Positions 33,901-45,061 of a stretch of DNA of 64,000 bases are shown piece by piece. The translations under genes were made by a program, and so were the position numbers. Position 1 is the stretch's first letter. Every line of letters starts with the position of its first letter. Origin of the DNA: Anagrus nilaparvatae. Its lineage: Eukaryota; Arthropoda; Insecta; Hymenoptera; Mymaridae. The notes beneath the pieces are model-generated. The model was not told where the DNA came from. It made no database searches and saw only the letters and a list, made by a program, of their open reading frames with translations. The DNA is taken from positions 248,001 to 312,000 of the forward strand of contig JAKSXM010000014.1 in NCBI GenBank assembly GCA_022575985.1, read 5' to 3'.

Positions 33901-35640
33901 AATTTTACTATAGAATGAAATTTTCATAATTTTTTATTGTTCATAAATAGGACAGGCGATATCCATTTCACTCTATGGTGAAATTTTTTTAGCTTTTTCA
34001 TAAATAAAACAGCCAGCAATATAGATTGAAAATTTTGAATTTTTTTCATAATGTAGACAGCCAATATAAATTTTACTATAGAGTGAAATTTTTATAATTT
34101 TTTATTTTTCAATTTATAGTACAGCCGATGTCCATTTTACTCTATGGTGACATTTTTGCGATTTTCCATATATAAAACAACTAACACTATAGATTGAAAT
34201 TTTTGCTGTTTTTTTATATTTTAGACAATCAATATGAATTTTTATAAAACAACTAACAATATAGATTGAAATTTTTGCTGTTTTTTTATATTTTAGACAA
34301 TCAATATGAATTTTACTCTGGAGTGAAATATTTATTATTTTTTTTTTTCATAAATAGGACAGAAGATGTCCATTTTACTCTATAGTGAAATTTTTTGGGT
34401 TTTTTCATATATAAAACAGTCAACAATATAGATTGAAATTTTTTCAGTTTTCTCATATTGTAGACAATCAATATGAATTTTACTATCGAGTGAAACTTTT
34501 ATAATATTTTTTATAAACTTTTATAATTTTTATAATGTTTTCATAAATAGGACAGCCGATATACATTATACTCTATATATGCGGAAAATTTTTGAGTTTT
34601 TTCATATATAAAACAACTAACATTATAGATTGAAATTTTTGCTGTTTTTTTATATTGCAGAGAATCAATATTAATTTTACTCTAGAGTGAAATATTTATG
34701 ATTTTGGTTCCTCATAGAGGACCCATTGTTTTAGGTGAAATTTTAATTTCTGATTTTTTGACATATACGCACGTTTTGAGACCTCAGGATTCTAAAAAAC
34801 CAGTTTTTAAAAAAATTATGCATGTGTGTGTCTGAGTGTATGTATGTATGTATGTAGCACTGTCACCGGTGATATTTCACAACCAGTATGACATTATAAG
34901 ACCTATTTTTTTTATAAAATTTTTTTCACCAAAAAATCTCCAGGTATTTTTTTTTTTTTTAATTTGGATGTAATACCTGATTTTTATCCATGCAAGTAAA
35001 TTTTTGTAGTATTTTCATATTGTAAACAGCTAATATGAACTTGACTATACAATTAAATTTTAAAAATTTTTGTTTTTTTTATTCTTAGGACTGCTGATAC
35101 CTATCTTATTTCATAATGAAATTTTTTGAGTTTTTTCATACATAAATAGCCGACAATATACATGGTAAATTTTTTAGTTTTTTCATATTGTAAACCGACG
35201 ATATGAATTTTACTATACAGTTAAATATTTCTAATTTTTTTTTCATTCTTAGGACTGCCGATATCTATATTATTACATCGTGAAATTTTTTTAATTTTTC
35301 ATATACAAAATAGCCAGAAATATAGATTGAAATTATTGTAGTTTTTTCATATTGTAAACAGCTAATATGAATTTTACTATACAGCTAAATTAAAAAAATT
35401 TTTATTTTTTTCATTCTTAAGACTGCCCATAACTATCTTATTTCATTTTTTGAGTTTTTTCATATATCAAATAGCCGACAATATAGATTGAAATTTTTGT
35501 AGTTTTTTCATATTGTAAACCGACAATATGAATTTTACTATACAGTTAAATTCTTAAAATTTTTGTTTTTTTCTATTATTCTTAGGACTGCCGACGTCTA
35601 TATTATTTCATATTCAAATTTTTGAGTCATTTTATATATA
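33900..35640. repeat. Diverged array with GGACTGCCGATATCTAT-type boxes (+ orientation)
   Basis: Units of roughly 100-190 bp carry a degenerate version of the same box (GGACAGCCGATATACATT, GGACTGCCGATATCTATA, GGACTGCCGACGTCTATA) plus 'TTTTTTCATATATAAAACAG' and 'GACAATCAATATGAATTTTA'. It is interrupted at about 34726-34990. Confidence 0.7.
34726..34990 (-). repeat. Inverted dispersed copy of the 8.5-8.85 kb repeat end
   Basis: Reverse complement of the array end at about 8530-8850. It shares GGTGATATTTCACAA, AATTTGGATGTAATACCT, CAAAACGTGC-type sequence and a GT-type microsatellite (GTGTGTGTCTGAGTGTATGTATG region) in the equivalent place. It shows the family is dispersed. Confidence 0.7.
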
Positions 35641-35910
35641 AAATAAAAGAGTTTCGTGGCAAATTACTCCTTGGAAAAAATGCTATCTTTTTTAATTTTA
35701 GCTCACGGCACAGAGTTACAACTGTTTAAAGCTAAAAAGTACAAAATTTAAAAACTCAAAAATTGGTCATTTTCATCACTTCATATCTTAAAATGGTTTG
35801 TATTAAAATATAAAAACCAAAATGCTTTGTTTTTATTAAACGCATTTCTAAAGCCGCTTTTTTTGTTGTTTTTTATTTAATGTATTCATTAAAAAGAAAT
35901 AGCAAAAAAA
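35640..35910 (-). repeat. Inverted relative of the 'TTTAAACTACTTAGCTTCAA' segment
   Basis: About 250 bp whose reverse complement recurs at about 39160-39350, 39810-40010, 40150-40360 and 41270-41520. Shared phrases read in + here are TGTTTAAAGCTAAAAAGTA and ATTTAATGTATTCATTAAAA. Confidence 0.65.
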
Positions 35911-36060
35911 GACTTACAGTCTGATTTATTGAGTTATTGGGTTTATTGATTTTATTCATTGAAATAATAGTATTGAATTTAGCAGAAACTATACTTCACT
36001 TTAATTTTTTTTTCTAAAACAATCCTGCTTTATAGAAATGTTGTAATTTCAATTGTTTTT

Positions 36061-36703
36061 ATGCAATATTAGCATTAAATTATTAGTATTGAATTTAGAA
36101 AAATATACCCAACTTAAATGTTTTCGAATATTGTCCGGTTTTATAGAAATCTTGTAATCTCAAATATTTTTATGCAATGATAGCATCGAAATATATGTCT
36201 TAAATTTAGCAAACTGTACCCCGCTTTCAATTTTTTCGAATAATAGCCTATTTTTTAGAACAGTCGTAATTTCAATTGTATTGAAATATTAGTAATTAAT
36301 TTAGCAGAAGCTATACCTCACTTTAGTTTTATTTCGAAAAGTTTCCTTTTTTATAGAAAAGTTGTAATTTCAATCGTTTTTATGCAATATTAGCATTAAA
36401 TTATTAGTATTGAATTTAGAAAAATATACCCAACTTAAATGTTTTCGAATATTGTCCGGTTTTATAGAAATCTTGTAATCTCAAATATTTTTATGCAATG
36501 ATAGCATCGAAATATATGTCTTAAATTTAGCAAACTGTACCCCGCTTTCAATTTTTTCGAATAATAGCCTATTTTTTAGAACAGTCGTAATTTCAATTGT
36601 ATTGAAATATTAGTAATTAATTTAGCAGAAGCTATACCTCACTTTAGTTTTATTTCGAAAAGTTTCCTTTTTTATAGAAAAGTTGTAATTTCAATCGTTT
36701 TTA
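36061..36703. repeat. Apparently exact 321 bp tandem duplication
   Basis: The segment starting ATGCAATATTAGCATTAAAT at 36061 restarts at 36382. I saw no difference across about 320 bp, while neighbouring units differ by 10-20 percent or more. Confidence 0.8.
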
Positions 36704-36881
36704 TGCAATAACAGTATTGATATATTATAGTATTGAATTTATCAAAATATACCCAACTTAAATGTTTTTGAATTCCTTCGTGTTTTATAGAAAAATTGTA
36801 ATTTCAAATGTTTTTATGCAATGATAGCACTGAAATGTTAGTATTTGAAGTATTGAATTTAGCAAAAAATACCCAACTTAA

Positions 36882-37410
36882 GGTACATTAGCGGTCACAA
36901 GATTTTGACGGTATACAGCCGGTCATTTTTCGTTGAAAGTTAAATAAAAAAAAAATTGCGACAACGTCGCAGAATGTTTGTAGGGCGCGTTTCTTATTTA
37001 CATGATTATTATTATAATATTATGCGTGTATTTTAAACAGCGACGTTGTCGCCTTAAAATTTTTATCGGTTTTTTATTTTTTCTAATTAAAATATCTTTT
37101 ATACGAAAAACACAATTTATTTAAAAATCGAATACTAGTTTCTTCAATAATTAATTTACGTGGTGCTATTTTTTTTTTTAAATCCATCGTTTAGTTTTGA
37201 TATTGACATAACATAAAAATCTTAAACCCCTGATTTTTGACTCAGCTCCTATGCTCGCAATGTATAAGGACTCAACTTTGGAGCTTTGTATTTCATAAAT
37301 GAAAAACACAATTTTCTTAAAAATTTTTTTAAATGTGTTTTATTATAATACGAAGCCCCTATAAAAATTATATCGATTTCTATCGTGATCAAAATACACG
37401 CTAATCAACC
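36882..37410. mobile_element. 529 bp MITE flanked by TTAA target duplication
   Basis: The element begins GGTACATTAGCG and ends CGCTAATCAACC, imperfect terminal inverted repeats. It is flanked by TTAA at 36878-36881 and 37411-37414, and it splits a satellite unit cleanly (CCCAACTTAA / ATGTTTTT). TTAA duplications are the hallmark of piggyBac-type transposition. It encodes nothing and holds an inner inverted pair GCGACAACGTCGC / GCGACGTTGTCGC. Confidence 0.75.
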
Positions 37411-39049
37411 TTAAATGTTTTTAAGTATTGTCCTGTTTTATAGAAATCTTGTAATTTCAAATATTTTTCTGCAATGATAGCATTGAAATATTAGTATTGA
37501 ATTTAACAGAAAACAGAAATTATACCCCTCTTTAATATTTTTTTCGTTAACAACTTAAGAAGATAAACTCTTATTGATTGTCCACAATTTGAAAAACATC
37601 TAAAAATTTTAATATATATTGTCAGGTGTATTATAGCAGAAACTATACGCTATTCTATATATTTTTGGAATAGTGTTCTCTTTTATATGAAAGTTGGAAT
37701 TTCAAATATTTTTATTCAATGATTGCATTGAAATATTTTTATTGACTTTAGAAGAAACTATACGTCATTCTAAATTTTTTTCGATTAGTCGTCCTGTTTT
37801 ATATAAAAGTTGCAACTTAAAATATTTTTGTCCAATGATTGTATTGAAATATTTTTATTGACTTTAGCAGAGACTATATGCCATTCTAAATTTTTTTCGA
37901 TTAGTGTCCTGTTTTATATAAAAGTTGTAATTAAATATGTTTTTATGCAATGATAGCATAGAAATATTTTTATTGACTTTAGAAGAAACTATATGCTATT
38001 TAAAATTTTTTTCGATTAGTGTTCTGTTTTATATAAAAGTTGGAATTTCAAATATTTTTATGCAATGACAGCATTTAAATTTTTTTTATTTTGATTTTAG
38101 CTGAAACTGTACATCATTTAAATTTTTTTTCTAATAGTCTCCTATTTTATACAAAAGTTGTAATTATAAATATTTTTATGCAATGATAGTATTGAAATTT
38201 TTTTATTGACTTTAACTGAAACTGTACATCATTTAAAATTTTTTTCTAATAGTATCCTGCTTTATTTAAAAGTTGTAATTTTAAATATTTTTATGCAAAG
38301 ATTGTATTGAAATATTTTTGTAATCTCAAAAATTTTTATGCAATGATAGCAAAGAAATTTTTTTATTGACTTTAGCAGAAACTATATTTCATTTAAAATT
38401 TTTTTATAATAGTATCCTGTTTATTGAAAAGTTTGAATTTCAAATATTTTTATGCAATGATAGCATTAAATTATTTTTTTTTACTTTAGCAGAAATTATA
38501 CGCCATTCTAAATTTTTTTAAATAGTCTCCTGTTTTATACAAAATTTGTAATTATAAATATTTTTATGCAATGTTAGCATTAAATTTTTTTTTTTGATTT
38601 TAGCTGAAACTGTACATCATTTAAAATTTTTTTCTAATAGTATCCTGTTTTATTTAAAAGTTGTAATTTTAAATATTTTTATGCAATGAGAACATTCAAA
38701 TTTTTTTATTGACTTTAGCAGAAACTATACGCCATTATAAATTTTTTTCTCATAGTCTCCTTTTTTATATAAAAGTTGGAATTTCAAATATTTTTATGCA
38801 ATGATTGCATTGAAATATTTTTGTAATTTCAAATATTTTTATGCAATGATAGCATTGAAATTTTTCTATTGACTTTAGCAGAAATTATACACCATTATAA
38901 ATTTTTTTCGATTAGTGTCTTGTTTTATATAAAAGTTTTAATTTTAAATATTTTTATGCAATGATAGCATTTAAATTTTTTTTTTGACTTAAGCAGAAAT
39001 TATACGCCATTTTAAATTTTTTTTAATAGTCTCCTGTTTTGTACAAAAT

Positions 39050-41240
39050 TTTTTTTCAGATGTCGGCAGTCCTAGTTATGAGAAAATAAAAAAAAAATTT
39101 TTTCAGATGTCGGCAGTCCTAGTTATGAAAAAATAAAAAAAAAAAAAAAATGGTTCTAAATAGTTTTTTTGCTATTTCTCTTCAATGAATGCATTAAATA
39201 AAAAACTAAACAAAGTTCCTTTAGAAAATCTTTTACTAAATAGAATGCAACTGGGTTTTTACATTTTGATACAATCCATTTTAAGTTATTAAGTGGCGAA
39301 AATGATAATTTTTTATGTTTTTAAATTTAAACTACTTAGCTTCAAACCGTTGTAATTATGAGAAAATAAAAAAAAAAATTTTTTAGATGTCGGCAATCTT
39401 TGTTATGAAAAAATAAAAAAAAAGAAATTTTTTAGATGTCGGCAGTCTTAGTTATGAAAATATAAAAAAAAAAAAATTTTTAGATGTCGGCAGTCTTTGT
39501 TATGAAAAAATAAAAAAAAAATTTTTTAGATGTCGGCAGTCCTAATTATGAGAAAATGAAAAAAAAAATTTGTTAGATGTCGGCGGTCCTAATTATGAGA
39601 AAATAAAAAAAAAAAATTTTTAGATGTCGGCAGTCTTAGTTATGAAAATATAAAAAAAAAAATTTTTTAGATGTCGGCAGTCTTAGTTATGAAAAAATAA
39701 ACAAAAAAAATTTTTTAGATTTCGGCAGTCCTAATTATGAGAAAATAAAAAAAAAACTTTAGATGTCGGCAGTCCTATTTATGAGAAAATAAAAAAAAAA
39801 AATATCAAAAATGGTTCTAAATAGTTTTTTTTATTATTTCTCTTCAATGACTGGATTAAATAAAAAATTAAACAAAGTTCCTTTAGAGAATCTTTTATTA
39901 AATAGAATGCAACCGGGTTTTTACATTTTGATACAATCCATTTTAAGTTATCAAAAAACGAAAATGATAATTTTTTGAGTTTTTAAATTTAAACTACTTA
40001 GCTTCAAACCGTGTCGGCAGTCTTAGTTATGAAAAAATAAAAAAAAAAAATTTTTTAGATGTCGGCAGTCGTAATTATGAGAAAATAAAAAAAAAAACTT
40101 TAGATGTCGGCAGTCCTATTTATGAGAATTTAAAAAAAAAAAAATTTCAAAAATGGTTCTAAATAGTTTTTTTTTATTATTTCTCTTCAATGACTGGATT
40201 AAATAAAAAATTATACAAAGTTCCTTTAGAGAATCTGTTATTAAATAGAATGCAACCGGGTTTTTACATTTTGATACAATCCATTTTAAGTTATCAAGTG
40301 GCGAAAATGATAATTTTTTGAGTTTTTAAATTTAAACTACTTAGCTTCAAACCGTTGTAATTATGAGAAAATAAAAAATAAAATTTTTTAGATGTCGGCA
40401 GTCCTAATTATGAGAAAATGAAAAAAAAAATTTGTTAGATGTCGGCAGTCCTAATTATGATAAAATAAAAAAAATTTTTGGGTTAAAGTATTGGGTTAAA
40501 TGAACTTTTGAATTCAATTATTTTAGTTTCTCTACGTCCCTCTTTGAAATATTTTTATTGACTTTAGCAAAAACTATACGTCATTCTACATTTTTTTTTA
40601 ATAGTGTCCTGTTTTATAGAACAGTTGGGATTTCAAATATTTTTATGCAATGATTGCATTGAAATATTGTTATTGACTTTAGCAGAAACTATACGTCATT
40701 TTACATTTTTTTATAATAGTGTCATGCTTTATACAAATGCTAGAATTTCAAATATTTTTATGCAACGTTAACAATGAAATATTTTTATTGATTTTGGCAG
40801 AAACTGTACACCATTCTAAATTTTTTTGAATAATGGTTTGTTATATATAAAAATTTGTATTTCAAATATTTTTATGCAATGTTAATATTGAAATATTTTT
40901 ATTCACTTTGACAGAAACTATACATCATTCTAAATATTTTTGAATAACGCTCTGTTATATATAAAAATTGGGATTTCAAATATTTTTATGCAATGTTAAT
41001 GTTGAAATATATCTTTAAAAAATAATATATGAAAAAATTCAAAAAATTTCATCGAATAAGGAATTTGATATCGATATTATAATAAAATACTTCAATGTTA
41101 ACATTACATAAAAAAAAAATTTTTTAGATGTCGGCAGTCCTAATTATGAGAAAATAAAAAAAAAAATTTTTTAGATGTTGGCAGTCCTAGTTATGAAAAG
41201 ATAAAAAAAAATTTTTTAGATGTCGGCAGTCCTATTTATG
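39050..41240 (-). repeat. Array of TAGATGTCGGCAGTCCTA boxes (minus orientation)
   Basis: The box TAGATGTCGGCAGTCCTA, with ATTATGAGAAAATAAAAAA after it, recurs about eighteen times with spacing near 55-60 bp. It is the reverse complement of the box at 27-35 kb. The array is interrupted several times by a ~200 bp segment ending CTACTTAGCTTCAAACCG. Confidence 0.85.
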
Positions 41241-41519
41241 AGAAAATAAAAAAAAAAAAAATACCAAAAATTGTTCTAAATAGTTTTTTTATTATTTCTC
41301 TTCAATGAATGGATTAAATAAAAAACTAAAAAAAGTTCCTTTAGAGAATCTTTTATTAAATAGAATGCAACCGGGTTTTTACATATTGATACAATCCATT
41401 TTAAGTTATCAATTGGCGAAAATGATAATTTTTTGAGTTTTTAAATTTAAACTACTTAGCTTCAAACCGTTGTATCTCCTAATTGATAACTCAAATTAAA
41501 AAAAATAAAGAGATCAAAT

Positions 41520-42276
41520 CGATAGCATTTTTTCTAAGGAATAATATGCACTAAAGTTTATTTCAAAAAACCTCTTAGATTCTGAGAAAAATTAGTTTTA
41601 GTAAAAAAAAATTAAATTTTTTTATGTTTTTGACCACAAACTTCTGAGATTGATATCTCAAAATCTATTGTATATTTTTTAAAAATAAAAAAATCGTCTG
41701 GGGATATTTCTTTAAAGATTAATTTGAAACAACTTTCATGTATTTTCGTCCATTCAGCTCTTCATAAATGAGTGCTGAATAATATTAAAAATAATCAATT
41801 TTTTCAATTATTTCATTTTAATATATATAGGATGTGCCAAGACTCCCAAAAAATTTTTGGGCCCATTTGAAGGGGGTTAACTTGGTCAAAATGAATCGAT
41901 TAAAGATTGTTCATTTTGGGAAAAACGGCTTTTATAGAATTTCATGGGATCTGAACCCAAATATTGTTTTGTTATGTTGATTAAAATATATTGTTCAATA
42001 CTCCGATAATTTATGGACAGATTCCTGGGCCCACGGGTGGCCTGAATACCAGTTGAGGAGATCCAAAATGGTGATAAAAACTGATATTACCCCCTGAAAA
42101 TATATATTTTTTAGGTTCAGAAAATACCTTAGAAATCGTCAGAACTGCTGATTGGCTTTCAGAAAAAACGATAAATTAAGATTTTTAATAAATCCAAAAA
42201 TTTTAAAATTATTAACTTTTATTTAAATTAAATAATTTAAAAAAAAATAAAATTCATTTGTTTATTACAGTTTATT
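41520..42276. other. Non-coding AT-rich flank of the retrotransposon
   Basis: No gene. About 41975-42130 is related in direct orientation to 33298-33450 (GTTGATTAAAA, ..CAATACTC, GGTGG blocks), so a dispersed repeat is present. Confidence 0.45.
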
Positions 42277-42281
42277 GTACT
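42277..42281 (+). other. Target-site duplication GTACT, left
   Basis: Five bases GTACT directly precede the left LTR; the same five follow the right LTR at 50704-50708. Five-base duplications are usual for BEL/Pao. Confidence 0.85.
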
Positions 42282-42509
42282 TGTTCCGTATCTATGTATA
42301 TATTTGTAAATAGGTTAGTGTTAGTATATATGTTGTAAGAGAAGGGAGAGAACTCGCCGGCTCGCGCCTTCAGTGCCTGCTTGGCTTGGATTGACATAAC
42401 ACGTCAAATAAATCTTATTGTTAAATATCAATTGAAAGTGTGGTTTTCTTAACCCTTATCCAAGTCATCCTTCACCCTTATTGTCTCACAACCAGTGCAT
42501 TATTTAACA
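42282..42509 (+). repeat. Left LTR (228 bp)
   Basis: Starts TGTTCCGTATC and ends GCATTATTTAACA (TG...CA). It is followed directly by TTTGGTCCAACGATCCG, which looks like a tRNA primer-binding site region. It holds an AATAAA signal within CAAATAAATCTTATTG. Confidence 0.9.
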
Positions 42510-42530
42510 TTTGGTCCAACGATCCGTTGA
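42510..42530 (+). promoter_or_regulatory. Primer-binding-site-like sequence
   Basis: TTTGGTCCAACGATCCG begins at the base after the LTR, the normal place for the minus-strand primer site. I cannot name the tRNA from memory with certainty. Confidence 0.6.
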
Positions 42531-45061
42531 AGTGATTTTTTTTAAGTTAAAAAAGGCAAATAAGTAAAGACGGAAGTCTATTCTTTTTTAATAACGGCAC
42601 GCATGCTTTCGTTTTTTCGTCCGCGTGCCAGAAGCTTTATTTCATACTAAAATTAAAGTGACTTTTCAAATACATTATTAAACGTGAAAAGCATTTATAA
42701 AAATTATGGTGAAGGTGTTATATAATAGACTAGTGCGGCACTAAAATATACAAAAAAAACATACAGTCCACGCAAAATTTCAAAATTTCAACATGGCGAA
42801 ATAAAAATTTTAAAGCTATCTCAGTCCTTTTCAAAGAGGCTAAATCTTTTCAAATAAACTAAAATTCAACCTGGCGAATTTTATTTACAAAATTCAATGT
42901 GGCGAAATCATTTCAAATAAACTAAAATTCAACCAGGCGAATTTTAGTCACTGAAAATTTATATTAAGAATTTTCCAATATGGCGAAATTTTCATGACAA
43001 GGCGAATTTTGTTAAAGATAAATTTGAGAAATTTCAACACGGCGAAATTTTCTTTTTTCTGCACCTCAAAAATCAGCAAAAATTATAAAACAGTGAAAAA
43101 AGAGAAAAAGTTTTAAGAATTCAACAAGTCGTGTTCATTAAAAAGGAGGGAAAGACAGATTCTCTGAAGAAGACGCGATCACGTGATTCTTTTTCAAAAT
43201 TTTTTGGCGTTATCATCTTCCATCTGTATGTTGGCAGTTCAGTCGGCGGCCATATTTTACTAACGAGCTCGTCTGCTACTAAATCTACAGTTAGCGGCCA
43301 TATTTTTTTTTCTATTCATCGTAGTCTGCTGCTATACACATGTGGGTCTTGCGTCACGCCTCAATAGAATCTCTTCTCTTCTTCTCCTCTTTTGAAAAAA
43401 GAAAAGATGCGTAACTATATTTGTTGTTTATGTTTGAATATAATTATAAAATAATGTTACTCTTACATTTTGTTTAGTATTAATAATATTATTTTCATTA
43501 TTATAAATATTCTAAAAAATATAATTATAAATAAAATAAAATTATAATAAAATTTTGTGTTACTATAAATATTATACAATTCTTAATAATATAAGTTCTC
43601 TCTCTAGCTCGTGTGTAAAAATTCTTTTTTTTGTCAAATACATTTAAAAAAAAAAAAAGGAAGAAACTCATTTTTTAAAAATAGTACTTTATGCAAAATT
43701 TTCTATAAACTCTTTTAAAAGTACAGTTTCATAATTTAATATTATTATACTATTTTTTAACTCTTGTGGTGTTTGTAATTTAATTAAAATATTTAAATTC
43801 TTTTAAAAAATTAAAATTAAAAAGTAATCGTATTGATATAATTTTCTGTCATATGTTGAACAGAGACAGAGATGTTCGAATTTTGTTAATAAAAAGAGAT
43901 AGAGATGTTCAAATTTTTCTACTACGCTAAAATTTTTTTTTTCTTCTTTCAACACTAATTTTTAATATTTTTTAATACTTTTAAATTGCACTAATAGATT
44001 CTAATAAAAATATTAAATTCAATTTATAAATTCATGGTAAATATATCTTTGTGAATAACTAGTCATTCGAGGAAATAAAGATCGTAGTCTTGCTTGTGCC
44101 TAACAAAGCAATCGATGCACTTCTGCACTTTATTTCCTTCGATAATTTTTAAATGATATTTTTTTTTTCCATGTTTCATTTTCTTTTTTTAATTTATTTA
44201 ATTTTAATTAACTTCTGTTAATTAAGTTAGGTTAAATATAAAGTATTTCTGTGTTAAAAAAGAAAAATTTTTTTTTGTCTTTTACAAAAAAAGTAGTGTA
44301 TTATAAAAAAAAAGAAAAAATTTTTTAATCTCTTTAGCTATATCTCTGTCTCTTGATTTTTTTTAATACAAAGAATTAATTCAATTGATGTTACCTAGGT
44401 ACTGAACTTGGACTTGGCTTCTTGATGGATTCAAACTCTTGTCAGTTCAAGGAATTACTTCTCGCACAGCAGTACAACATCAATTACTGAAATTTCTTCC
44501 TCTGGAATTTTCATCGTCTAAGCCATTTTGAATTGGTGGACTCCTTCAGGCCTGGATTTGTCATCGAGCAGTGTATTTACATATAAATCTTTTATTATAA
44601 TATATTCATATATTACTCCATTGCAAATTTTATCGAGAAGCATTATTTTTTTGAATTGCTAATTTTGAATACTTATAATTACTATTTTGTTCTTTTTATT
44701 TTTTTCTTAACGCTATACTTTAATAACTTTTATACTTTCTTAAATTGGTAGTTCAGATATTGCTCTTTTATGTCTTTCAAACAAAGCTAGTATTAATTTT
44801 GCGCTATAAATTTAAAAACAAATTTTTTTATGTTAAAATTTTTGTATTGATGGGATATTTGCACCTTTTTTATTACAAATTATTTTTTTTTATCATTTTT
44901 AAATTTTATTTTAAAATTTTTTATTTCTTTAGTATATGCCAACTTACTGGTAGATTAACATACTGTTCATACTTATCATTAACCTTTTATGTAAAATTTG
45001 TATATTAAATAGCAAATATCCTTTCAATTTTATAATTACTCTTTGGAGTTAGTCCTGGGCC
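42531..45061 (+). other. Long leader of the BEL element
   Basis: About 2.5 kb, unusually long. Between 42790 and 43055 the motif GGCGAA(A)TTTT (variants GGCGAAATAA, GGCGAAATCA, GGCGAATTTT) occurs seven times. A stem (CGAGGAAATAAAG at about 44075 with CTTTATTTCCTTCG near 44140) follows. Open frames here are short and AT-rich and I do not accept them as genes. Confidence 0.7.

Larger units (their letters stand above)
35980..38990. repeat. Satellite array, unit about 105 bp
   Basis: Head-to-tail units with TTTCAAATATTTTTATGCAA, TGATAGCATTGAAATATT, AGCAGAAACTATAC and a TGTCCTGTTTTATA(T/G)AAAA phrase. It continues at 40540-41010. Copies are diverged except for the 321 bp duplication inside. Confidence 0.85.

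Noticed and set aside
39050..41240. Possible CRISPR-like array of regularly spaced boxes
   Set aside because: Eukaryotic context, spacers are A-rich and similar to one another; it is a satellite.
43131..43367. 78-residue frame in the BEL leader
   Set aside because: No ATG start, low complexity, and no similarity to known retroelement accessory proteins.
44745..45008. 87-residue hydrophobic frame just before gag
   Set aside because: AT-rich Phe/Tyr/Leu composition typical of chance frames in such DNA, and no ATG start context.
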